DNA of 64,000 nucleotides, taken from the NCBI GenBank assembly GCA_021234155.1, contig JAJEKV010000044.1:11353764-11417763 (forward strand), read 5' to 3'. Made by a program: the position numbers and the translations under genes. The stretch comes from Isoetes taiwanensis (Eukaryota; Streptophyta; Lycopodiopsida; Isoetales; Isoetaceae). Positions within the stretch are counted from its first letter, which is position 1. Every line of letters begins with the position of its first letter. A model generated the notes under the pieces. That model was not told where the DNA came from. It saw only the letters and a program-made list of their open reading frames with translations, and searched no databases. This document shows positions 55,063 through 64,000 of the stretch, one piece after another.

Positions 55063-56164
55063 TCTTCCCGCAATGACATAGCGAGTGGTACAACACCTCT
55101 AAATTGTTGAGTAGACACCAAATGCCTTGATCAAACCATGTCATGCTATCATCACATGTCTTGTTTTTGCCAATGGATTCACAAACGCACTTAAAATATG
55201 GGCACAACGTCCTCCATAGGCGTTTGAGATAGAAATCATCTCTAGAAATGTTGGGATAAGCCATATGGCCCTTCTGGCTTAAGTACATGTATTCACTTTT
55301 GGTACATACCTTGTCAAAAAATCGTGTGTCGATGTTCATTTTGATCTTGATTTTTTGATCATTTTTTCCATTTTCCATCTTTGCGGCCTTAGCAGCTACT
55401 ACTTGTGGAGTTTTGATATCACCAAGCATCATCCATGTCTCTGGACTAATGGGAGCTAGCGCACCCAAGTTTTTAGTTCTCCATATACGTTGGCTACACA
55501 ATAGGCAGTCATGTTCAACCAGTCTGTATGGCATGATTGGAAAACGGTGGCGATTGTGCAAGGTAAGAGGCGAACTCGTTTTTCTTGCCTTTCTTTGCCG
55601 GTCGCCGGTATCATTACTTTTCAAGGCAATTTTGTCACGCTTTCGGACAACAAAACAGTCTCCAAAGGGATCATCTTCTTCTTCTACCATTATATCTTGC
55701 ATTGCCTGATTTTCAGCCCTAACCTCTGCCTCCTCATTTGGGTGAGATACCTTGATGCCATTTGTGTTCTCCAAACTTGTCAACCCAATGAAGAATCTGG
55801 TCTTGCATAGATCTTCTTCTCTGGTCCATTGGTATATTTTATTTGGAATGGAATCATATACCCCATTAACAATGGCCATGATGTTACTCATGTCCCCACT
55901 AGCTTTGTTAATGCCGGGGACTATCTTGACCCATTCATTGAATCCCAAATGAGTGACAGCAGAATATCCATCAAGCTTGCTCATCACCTCCTTCTCCAAA
56001 ATGTATTTGTGTGCTTTTGGTTCTTTAATGCAACAAAGCATAGTCTGTACGGCATAGTTGGGGCATTCAATCTTGTATTTACCATAGCCCATAGCTTCCA
56101 ACTCGCTGTTCCATACTGGTAGAGCTACTTCATCATCATAATCGTCCTGACCATAATGATTTTC
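55055..56164 (-). CDS. Exon 2 of the unknown element gene
   Basis: It begins at 56,164 after the acceptor GCATTACAG and stays open for 369 codons to TGA. Joined in phase 0 to exon 1 it gives a 478-residue protein. Features: an acidic start (QDDYDDEV), a helical region (VMSKLDGYSAVTHLGFNEWV), an acidic block (MVEEEDDPFGD), a CLLCSQR Cys pair, and a C-terminal Cys/His-bearing segment (RLWRTLCPYFKCVCESIGKN). No domain is recognised. It lies upstream of, and in line with, the RT, in the place of an ORF1/gag-like protein. Function unknown. Confidence 0.55.
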   Translation of the reverse strand, partial: ENHYGQDDYDDEVALPVWNSELEAMGYGKYKIECPNYAVQTMLCCIKEPKAHKYILEKEVMSKLDGYSAVTHLGFNEWVKIVPGINKASGDMSNIMAIVNGVYDSIPNKIYQWTREEDLCKTRFFIGLTSLENTNGIKVSHPNEEAEVRAENQAMQDIMVEEEDDPFGDCFVVRKRDKIALKSNDTGDRQRKARKTSSPLTLHNRHRFPIMPYRLVEHDCLLCSQRIWRTKNLGALAPISPETWMMLGDIKTPQVVAAKAAKMENGKNDQKIKIKMNIDTRFFDKVCTKSEYMYLSQKGHMAYPNISRDDFYLKRLWRTLCPYFKCVCESIGKNKTCDDSMTWFDQGIWCLLNNLEVLYHSLCHCGKNG

Positions 56165-57655
56165 CTGTAATGCATGACATTATCAATTGTTAATGTTACA
56201 GCATCTGCATGTAGTCCAAGGTATCAACTAGTAACTTGTAACTCATAATGCAGATGTAAATGTAAGGAACATGATTCTCAAGTCACAAGTAACACTGGTT
56301 ATACCAATGTATTGAAGTATCTAAAAAAACCCAGTAGAACTAGCCTAGTCCGACTAGCTAGCACATACATCAACTTCGGTCAATCCCTTAGTTGTATTAT
56401 CAATCCACTATAAGTCATGTAATGACAAAAATGGTACTTGCATTCTAAAGAATCATGTTCCATCATTTGCAAACTGCTATAGAATTTGACAACCTACATG
56501 TATCAACCAACCCAACATTTAAACGTAGCATAGAAACCTCTTAGATGCTTAAGCCATTAATCTATTGTCATGGCTTAATGTATAAAATCATAGCAATGCT
56601 TATCTCTGCAGATAGCAATGCTTACCATGCTTTTTACTAAAGGTTTTTATGACTGCCCCTTCCATATCTGCTGTGCAATTTCTATCCAAGCCGGAAAACT
56701 AAGAAAAACAATTATTTTACATTCACCTTCCATAATTTTTAGTTTGGACAACTATTCTATCATTTGTGTCTTTGAGTATGTAACCTGGACCTTTAGGTTC
56801 ACTTCTACTCAGCCTTTTCCATATTTGATCAGATCTTTATTTATTTCAAACAACAATTTACCCCATGCAAACATTAATCTAGTAAGCAATACACACTGTA
56901 TTTTTCCAAATTAATGATATAGATATAAACTTTCCTGTTTACAGATTTTTTAGAATATGAGCATAATGCATAAATATTGCATATTACATCAAATATTGAA
57001 GCCAAGTTTCAGCTTCATTCAAAATAACATGTCTTAGCACAATATGTTTCCCCAAAATTTTAGTTCTATTAGCATCTTGCAATCTGTATTTTTTTTAAAA
57101 AGCCTGTACCTTTAGACTCAGTTGACATCATGCTAGATCTGTTCCATTGTTTCAGCCTACATGATTATAAAAACTTATATTTCATACCTTATTGCATCCA
57201 TAGCAAAAGGATAATGCTATCTGATGTTTTTCACAGTTTTAAACAGAACTTAAAGTCAGCTACAGCTGCACATATTCCGGTCCATATCTTCCATTCCCAA
57301 GCCTTTTTCCAAGAGAACACATCCAAGCGAGCAAATGGTAGACAAAGGGAGGTGAAAACCACGTACCTGCAGCCAATCAGTCATGAATTAGCATATAAAT
57401 GGTAAAACATGAAGGGCCAAAAGGTACATTGGGTTTTCACGGCTTATAGCCCTTCACCCTTTGTATCCCTTTGCCCTATGTTAGTACTCAAAAGAAAAAT
57501 GGCAAGGAAGTGCTACACTTATTTCAATTTAACAAATAACCATCAACCTAGAATATATACTGATGTATAGATATCAGTAACCTCTGAATATTCATGTAAT
57601 GTATCCAACCAACAAACTGTTAATAAGCTTTGAAATAAAATACCCCCTGTGCTAC
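56165..57655 (-). other. Intron 1 of the unknown gene, mostly inside the direct repeat
   Basis: Donor CAACAG|GTAGCACAG at 57,655 and acceptor ATTACAG at 56,165 define a 1.49-kb intron. Most of it (from 56,363) lies inside the right direct repeat. The acceptor lies outside it, so only the right copy can splice into exon 2. Confidence 0.6.
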
Positions 57656-58895
57656 CTGTTGCTCTTCATGATCAGATTCACCATCTTCAGATGCTTGTGT
57701 ATCAGGAACACTCATTTCAGAGGAAGCCTCTATTTGCTCTTTATGTTTATACTGCTTGTTGCCACCAGCACATTTCTTGGAGCCATCAGTAGCACCACTC
57801 TTGCTTAGAGCACGTTTTTGCCCACCAGGATTCATGTTGCAGCCCTCACACTCACTCACAACTTCAGCAGTAATGGAGTTATCACACCAAGAAAGTTCAG
57901 CATCTAATAGCTCCTTATTGAGCGCTTCCAATTCGTCTTCTGAACTAAATGGTAACCCATCTGTATCATAATCAAAATACATTCTATCCCTTTCTCCTTA
58001 TGGCCCAAATGCGGGAAAATCCCCTTGACCTCTGTCTAATCACTCCCTAGGGTACTACAATTACTACTCTGTATCCATTGAATATCTTTTACATGCTTAT
58101 GGAATATGAAAATCTTCTGGAGCAGACTCTAAAATCAGAAGACTTAAAGTAGAGCTACTAACCTTCAGGCAAATTCGTGAGAGATGTCACTGTATATTAC
58201 CAACCACCAGAAACTGTACTGCCCTGGAGAGAACTCTGCCATACGGCGCAGCCTGTGAAGCCTTTTGCTAGTTTTAGGAAGCCAAATCGAAACCCTAGTC
58301 TCTTACATTTCACACGATTACATCATAATCTAAATATATTTATTCTTTCAATATTTTAAGGAATCCAAACTAGTCTACCATGGTTGCATGTCAATCCATA
58401 TATCTTTTAGCTTTTACATGCATGTCCAATGGTTAGAAGGTACGTGTCATGATAATATAGATTTAAGACCTTTTCATGGAGGTACCAACGTAAATAAATC
58501 TTGCAAGCAAGCCTTTCTCGGCTTGCTAAATGTAAGTGCCTAACATGCATTTAAAGATGCATGTAAAGGTTAAACTTTATGGGCTTGGATGAAACATGCA
58601 TTTAAAGATGCATGCAAAAGATTCAAATTCATAGGTTTAGATATTTTCATAAATAAGCCAACATCCAGGTTTAAAGTAACATATTCCCCATGCTCTCTAG
58701 AGAAGGCCAAGTTGTGGTAAGTACATTACAATTTCTAGGCAACACATATAATGTGTATAATATTTAAGTTGTTTTGAAACACACTTTCTATCTCCTCAGC
58801 ATTAGTAAAGCAATGTATAAGTGGATTTCTATGCATGTCATGCTAAATACTGCCAAATAGCATCAGAAGTGTAATAATAAAAAAAAAAAAAAAAA
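56363..58895. repeat. Right copy of the 2.5-kb direct repeat
   Basis: It pairs with 48,352-50,884. It ends in a run of 17 A (58,879-58,895), compared with 7 A in the left copy, followed by the right hAT-like end. On the minus strand it would act as the 5' end of the unit, with promoter, exon 1 and most of intron 1. Confidence 0.92.
57656..57982 (-). CDS. Exon 1 of the unknown element gene
   Basis: 109 codons from ATG at 57,982 to the donor CAG|GTAGC. Acidic start (MYFDYDTDGLPFSSEDELEA), a CEGC motif, a Lys-rich centre (KKCAGGNKQYKHKEQ) and an acidic end (SEDGESDHEEQQ by residue 109). It joins exon 2 in phase 0. Near-identity with the copy at 49,680-50,006 shows the two repeats diverged little. 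Confidence 0.6.
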
Positions 58896-59059
58896 TAAGT
58901 TTTCGTAAAGCGAAAGCTGGAAGGTTTCGCTTTGGCGAATTTTTTTCGGCCAGGAAATTTTTGGACGTATTTTTGACGTATTAAACGTCAAATTTGTGCC
59001 GTATCAAACGAAAAATACGTATTACGTATAAAACGTATACAGTATTGAACCTATGCCTG
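58896..59059 (-). repeat. Right hAT-like end
   Basis: In reverse complement it begins CAGGCATAGGTTC and carries TACGTATTTTT, AATACGTC and TTTCGCTTTACG words like the left end at 47,942-48,100. Similarity is imperfect but runs through roughly 150 bp. Confidence 0.65.
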
Positions 59060-59878
59060 ATTGAAGCAAATCACACAGAACCCAGAGTTGAACCTCTCAA
59101 GTACTCCGTGGGCTCTTCATCATTATAATGCAAAAAAGGGCCAGTATTCTAGAGAGAATATGCAACATCTTTTTTTCAAATGTCCATACTAAATACAGTG
59201 AACGTAGAATGCAATTTTTCTAGACAGGCTGGTTGAAATAAATACATGTCATCCTTTCCTGTGCAATCAAGAGCCTTCATGATCTGCATTCATCAAGACT
59301 TCCACCATAATAGCTCTGAACAAAATTCAGCTCTATTAGGTTTCCGATGGCAGACCTGAGAGCGACCCATGGGCCAGCTTTGATCCGATAATTGAATATG
59401 CATTATCATGTTCTTGGGAGATGATGGGCCTTATAAATGGGAGCCAATTTACAGTGGAGTATTTCCATCTTTAGGTTTGCAAAAACTCAGCAAAAGACAT
59501 AATAAATTTGGCGCAGCCAATCAAGAATATACAATAGCCTTCTTGAGCAGCTAAGAGCTTTATACGTACTACCAGTTCATATGTAATAGAGTTTTCTCAA
59601 TGTCAGGCTTGAGATGTTGGTAGTTTAATAAGCTACATTCCCTTCACTCTTCTAACTATTGCCCCAGCATGCAATTCATTCTACAATTTAGGTAATGCCG
59701 AAAATCCATAACTTGAAGAAAGCAACACATCCTGATAAGGACTTGCTACCTTCCAGGTTAGATTGGCATGAATATTGCACAACAAAATAGAAGCTACTGA
59801 AAACGGAAGTGAAGAACTGAGCATTTATATATGATCAAACAAACAACAATAGAACGACACATCTATATTGAGCATTAC
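59060..59878. other. Probable host intron, right part
   Basis: AT-rich; no exon chosen. It lies between the insertion and the splice donor of the host exon at 59,879. Confidence 0.4.
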
Positions 59879-60301
59879 CTGAAATCGGGAATTCTATCTT
59901 GAGCAGGTAATTCTTCGAGGCCGCTAGCTGCCTGAACCATAATGTTCACAAACATGAGAATAATATCCTTGGAAACTCTTAGAGTTAAAGAGATCTGCAA
60001 CTGCTGGAGAACAAATGTCCTGCACAAATTAGCTTTGCATAAAGTCTCCATGATGTAGCAAGACATCTCCAATATTGGATTTGATTGAAAAGAGATATGG
60101 CTTTCATTGTATGTCGATGCAAGATGTAAGAAGGATGTTTGGACATGCAAGCCTCCATCCCAAAAGAACTCTCTCAAATTCATACGAAGAAAACAAGTAA
60201 TTTTTGGATAAACAAAATTGTTTTCAACATCAAAAATTTCAACAACAAAGATCTCGACAACCTTAGCGAAAGCTTCCATAAAACCTCTGCTGCATGAAAT
60301 C
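59879..60301 (-). CDS. Exon of an unrecognised host gene (helical repeat-like)
   Basis: The minus-strand acceptor CATTCTTTGCAG and donor TTTCAG|GTAATG bound an open 423-nt segment. The translation is helical and Leu-rich with regular spacing (FMEAFAKVVEIFVVEIFDVE, SNPILEMSCYIMETLCKANL, FVLQQLQISLTLRVSKDIIL), suggesting ARM/HEAT-like repeats. I cannot name the gene. Its next exon in the transcript direction may be at 47,824-47,891, with the 11.1-kb insertion in the intron between them. Confidence 0.5.
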
Positions 60302-61040
60302 TGCAAAGAATGCATGGAAGCAAATCGTCCAAACCTAATATAAAGATCGGAAGGCTCCTTCTGGTATCATCTTAAATATCCAAAACCTGGACATCTGGAT
60401 GACTGTAAGCATGCACGATGTTACCAAAATAAGATGGATCGGATAAGGACGCCCACAACAGAAAAAATTAAAAAATGATGAAATATCGAGGGGAAAAAAC
60501 ATCCCGATTTTTGGATAATCGGGAATGCATGTCGGCAGCCAAAATCTTCATAATCTTAGGAAATTAACCTTAAAATAAAATCCAAAGAGTTTTCGGGACC
60601 CCGGAAAAACCAGTTGCACTTTAGCTACCAACCAAGAAGAATTTGCCAACATACGAATTTTATCTCATATAAATTTTACATTTTAGCCAAGTGGGAAGAT
60701 AACTAAAGGGCTTTATTTTATCAAATTTTGCCAGAAAGACAATCTATGAACTCTTGTTTTTCATAGATTTAGCCAACCTTCATTTGAATCGAAAAATATT
60801 TAGAGCCCTTAAAATTTACACTGAAACCCTCCTATATGATCTGAGAAAATACAATTTCTATGAACTAGCCAAGTGTTTAACATAATATAATTTGTTGAAT
60901 GATGCAGTAGATCAACAAATGTTTTCTTCCATGTTCTTAACAATGCATATAATCGTCATACAATTTATACATTCAATCCTATACGCCAAAGTAGAAACCA
61001 TACCTTACGTTCCTTTCCATACACATTACAATTCAAGTAC
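60302..61040. other. No supportable exon
   Basis: AT-rich. Earlier host exons are not recognised here. Confidence 0.4.
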
Positions 61041-61980
61041 AACTAGACTGCCAAAATTAGTTTGGTCTCTCAGTATTATACAACTTGATTCCCCACCAGC
61101 GCAACGAATGTATTACTGCCAGGATTAAGAAACCCCTGGTGCGAAGGGTTTTCGAGGAAAAAAATCTTGGTAGTAATAAGTATGCTGATAAACTTTCAAT
61201 GATATATTTCAAGACAGGTCTGAAGACATAGCTCCTCCTGAAGATATGATCCCAGTACATGCGCCCAACATCACATGGAGTGGCTGGTTAGGTGGGACCA
61301 ACTCAACATAGCATGGTCAGATATGATCGAATGCCAAACAGTTCTGAAGAGAGTGACATTCCGTCAATGACTCCTAGTTGACAACATTGACAAATCCTGT
61401 CCTCGCACGCCTCTTGAATCCATTTGCCTATTACAATTACGGGGCAATGCGCATCGTGTGAATTGAAGCTATTAAATGCACATTGCCTCTTTATGGGCAA
61501 ATGTGTACGTATGTAGCATTGTGGACCTCATCAGGCATGGGATTGATTTAGCGCCAGTAGTATGTTGTATCCCAAAGCTTGTTGAGGAAGCAAACATCAA
61601 GGTACTGACTTCAAGTTATGGTGATCTTCTTCTGTTTGTACCTAAATGCACCTTTGCTCCTGCAAATTCCATTAGGATAACCATTGAGCTCATTTTTTCC
61701 TTCTAGGACGCTAACAAGACTTGGGCCCTTGAACCCATTGCCATGGTATAAGCAAGGTTTGGGAGATGAGCATTGCCCATACTGACTACCTTCTGAAAGT
61801 AAATGATGCGGCGATCGAATGCGGCCCACTGAAAGGCAAGAAACCTAGCTCTTGCAAAAGAATCTAATATTCAATTGTGAATTTATCCCAAGTGCCTGAG
61901 CTAGGAAGGCTTTCTGTACCTGTTCCAAGTCATTCAAGGTGGCAAGGAATACCACTGGCCCCGTATAGAAGAACAGGCAA
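61041..61980 (-). mobile_element. LINE remnant related to the 28-kb LINE
   Basis: The minus strand matches the GC-rich LINE in order. A TTGAATGACTTGGAACAGGT-type segment near 61,920-61,950 corresponds to 28,940-28,965. GKWIQEACEDRICQCCQLGV near 61,385-61,430 corresponds to the zinc-binding end at 29,475-29,535. CCTCGAAAACCCTTCG (61,160 back to 61,145) with TTAATCC/TGGCAGTAAT corresponds to 29,840-29,890. It is strongly AT-shifted and full of stops. Confidence 0.8.
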
Positions 61981-62394
61981 ATGAAGAATGTTCTACACAT
62001 TATTATTATACATTTAACCTAATCCTTTATCCCCCTATTACAATCATAAATTATAGATAGAGATAACATATGTTGTCATTGTGTGCTGGCCATATATAAC
62101 CATCATTCATTTAAATTGCATTTATGTGAGGATTTTGGACCATTTTGGCACTGCAACTTTTTCTTGGGTTAGTAAATTTACATTGAGAATGTGACTTTTT
62201 TTTATAACAGCACAACATGATTGCATTAAAAATTAAAAATATTTTACATATGTATGTCGAGTGACACGATGCCAATTACTTCTCCGAAGTGACACCTAGT
62301 GATGTCATAGCTTTCTTCCTCACTTCCACATGTATTGTAACCCTAGCAATCTTGTTTGGGATGGCCCTTGGGGTCCATGAAAACAAAATAGTAT
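61981..62394. other. Spacer, nothing recognised
   Basis: AT-rich, without open frames of note. Confidence 0.4.
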
Positions 62395-64000
62395 CTAACT
62401 CAATCCATCATCCCCTTCAATAGGGTTTCTCTTCCATCTCTTTGTCCAACAGTCTCTATACCTTTCTTCCTCTGCCACTGCATTTAACTGGTGCCATGGA
62501 CACCACCACTCCACACGAGCTTTGTTCACATTGCAGTCACCCACTTCTTTGCAAACATCTGAGATGGTATAACCCATCCACACAGGGTATATCTCTTTGC
62601 ACTCTGGTACTATAAGTGTAAATTGATGGCAAAACAAGTCATCTTTCGGATCATAATCCTCCAGCCCGAGATATTTAGGCCTTCCTTTCCTAGGACCAAC
62701 ATAATGTTTTTCAGCAGCTGGAGGAGCCATCGACTTGGAATACTACTAACCACATCATCAACTTCCTCAGGTGTTATCAAGTCTCTCCACCTAGTCTTAG
62801 GTAGCCATCCATCTTTCAATTCATCAGAGGATGTATCTACTTGTCCCAATAATCCATATACCTGTGTCCAATAATCTATCAATGCAAGGTTGGTATCATC
62901 GGAGTTATTTTTCCAATACTTGGCATATTCAGAACTGCTGTCCAATGTGCTTTGCAATGAATCCACCTCTGCAAAAGGCTTAAGAGCTTTTGGTTGACCC
63001 CTTAGAATTTTAGGTTTACCATTTTCATCTTCGTGCCATATAGGTACTCCCTCATCTGGCCTCCATTTATCATCTGAAGGTCTTATCTTCCATTGCATTA
63101 TTGGCTTATTTCCCATGACCTAGAAAGTGTACTGAAGAGGTCTAGATTGACCTTCCATATCAAGAGCATATCCTTCGATAAAATTCTTCCAATCAGGCAC
63201 TTTTTGTATGATCAACCCTATAGGAGAAGGTGAAATGCATTCACTAAGAACTTCCATTAGTCTAGGAAGATTGGTCACAGTTTGAGATTTCAACTGCGCA
63301 CTATACTTCCCAAACAATGCATCCACATCCTCATGAGTATGTCTAGGCATTAAGAACCCTAAATTCACTCTTTCAAAGACACCCACAGCTGTTAAATAAG
63401 ATAGGAATGAGAACATATACTTTTTATTACATCGGACAATTGTCAAGTTGGAGGAGGAACTTTGGTGGTAGATCTCGAGGTTGGGGACGTGAACTTGAGG
63501 CTCCAACATGTTCAGAAGCACCTGACTTCCTAAACCTTGCCTTAGTAAACGTCTCCAAATTATTAGGCTTTCTATCCAACAATGCACTGAAGAGTGGTTG
63601 GCTACCACCTCCAGGGTTGTGGAGGTCACCAGAATAACCACTCTCATAGTTCCTCAAGCATCTCATCACACTTCCAATATGAAAATCAGGACCATCACTC
63701 CACAATTGCAAACTAAAATGACCATAATAAATTGGCACCGAGCTATGCATTATTGCACTGTGTCGGAGAGACTTGCATAGGATAAGCTCTATTGATTTGC
63801 TTGGGTATGTAACTATCTTTGTGGCAAACAAGTCTTGATTGATCCATCTTGTCATGTATAATACAAACATAGTTATTGGGTTCCAAACATGATAATGTTC
63901 TCCACATCCAATAAGTGGATCTATATGATAGTTGGTCTGTCATATGATCTTTCATTTGCTCCCTTATCTTAGCCCTTTAGCTTGGTTGCTTGGTCTTATC
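62395..64000 (-). pseudogene. DUF7869-family remnant, copy 2 (runs off the window)
   Basis: Minus-strand order: CIIHDKMDQSRL near 63,850-63,890 (cf. the conserved D-x-MDQ block); PPKFLLQLDNCPM (to about 63,440); a one- or two-base frame change; KKYMFSFLSYLTAVGVFERV then NLGFLMPRHTHEDVDALFGK; VPDWKNFIEGYALDMEGQSR; an in-frame TAG (63,120-63,122); NKPIMQWKIRPSDDKWRPDE; then PSRWLLQL and, shifted again, KHYVGPRKGRPKYLGLEDYD ... RVEWWCPWHQLN...CWTKRWKRN. The GH/RHTHEDVDALFG block is the family signature. Function is unknown; transposon-like copy behaviour suggests a transposase or passenger. Upstream part lies beyond 64,000. Confidence 0.7.

Larger units (their letters stand above)
47942..59059. 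mobile_element. 11.1-kb insertion with hAT-like inverted ends
   Basis: The left end reads CAGGGATAGGTTC followed by TACGTA-type words. The right end, read on the minus strand, is CAGGCATAGGTTC followed by the same kind of sequence. Similarity continues about 150 bp inward to TTTCGCTTTACGAAAA on both sides. CAGG-type ends suggest hAT, but no 8-bp target duplication was found (CTCTATTG versus ATTGAAGC). Within lie two 2.5-kb direct repeats, an unknown two-exon gene and a decayed RT. Either the whole is one chimeric element or an RT element inserted into a smaller hAT-like element. Confidence 0.6.

Noticed and set aside
48352-58895. The 2.5-kb repeats as classical LTRs
   Set aside because: No TG...CA ends, primer-binding site or polypurine tract at the expected places, and they contain coding exon and intron sequence.

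Overview
The window reads as repeat-rich nuclear DNA of a land plant, probably a seedless plant such as a fern or another large-genome lineage. The evidence for a plant is spliced exons with GT/AG borders, an eIF2B-epsilon C-terminus, MULE, hAT, pogo and Ty3/gypsy transposons, a ULP-type passenger gene, and remnants of the DUF7869 family. No bacterial operons, rRNA, confident tRNA genes or CRISPR arrays are visible. The lineage assignment is an inference and was not tested.

Layout. 0-5 kb: degenerate tandem repeats, a broken minus-strand reading frame, a LINE 3' tail, an intact ZCCHC10-like zinc-knuckle gene, a LINE fragment, and the last four exons of an eIF2B-epsilon-like gene with no visible 5' part. 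5-12 kb: a nested wreck. Gypsy gag/protease and integrase pieces are separated by a LINE and a small coding-free LTR element, and followed by a tRNA-derived SINE. 12.76-24.43 kb: one giant Mutator-like element with a perfect 9-bp target-site duplication, 250-290 bp terminal inverted repeats, a frameshifted SWIM-zinc-finger transposase, an intact acidic ORF, a minus-strand ULP-like protease gene, and two long satellite arrays in mutually inverted orientation. The array core motif also occurs in the terminal repeats.

25-42 kb: an LTR-like promoter region, a GC-rich LINE, two pogo-type transposase remnants, a likely conserved plant gene (32.6-33.1 kb), and an HUH-endonuclease (Replitron-like Rep) remnant at 35.3-36.4 kb with an intact downstream ORF. 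42-45 kb: a DUF7869 remnant. 45.8-46.7 kb: a 935-bp hAT-type MITE with a perfect 8-bp target-site duplication.

47-60 kb: short minus-strand exons of an unrecognised host gene appear to flank an 11.1-kb insertion. The insertion has hAT-like inverted ends (47,942 and 59,059). Inside are two nearly identical 2.5-kb direct repeats. Between them lie an unknown two-exon ORF and a decayed reverse transcriptase resembling Penelope-like or related non-LTR, endonuclease-lacking RTs. Exon 1 and most of intron 1 of the unknown ORF lie inside the repeats. 61-64 kb: a LINE remnant and a second DUF7869 remnant running off the window edge.

Most coding regions are dead. The most unusual structures are the giant MULE with its inverted motif arrays, the direct-repeat RT unit with an intron inside the repeats, and the HUH Rep locus.
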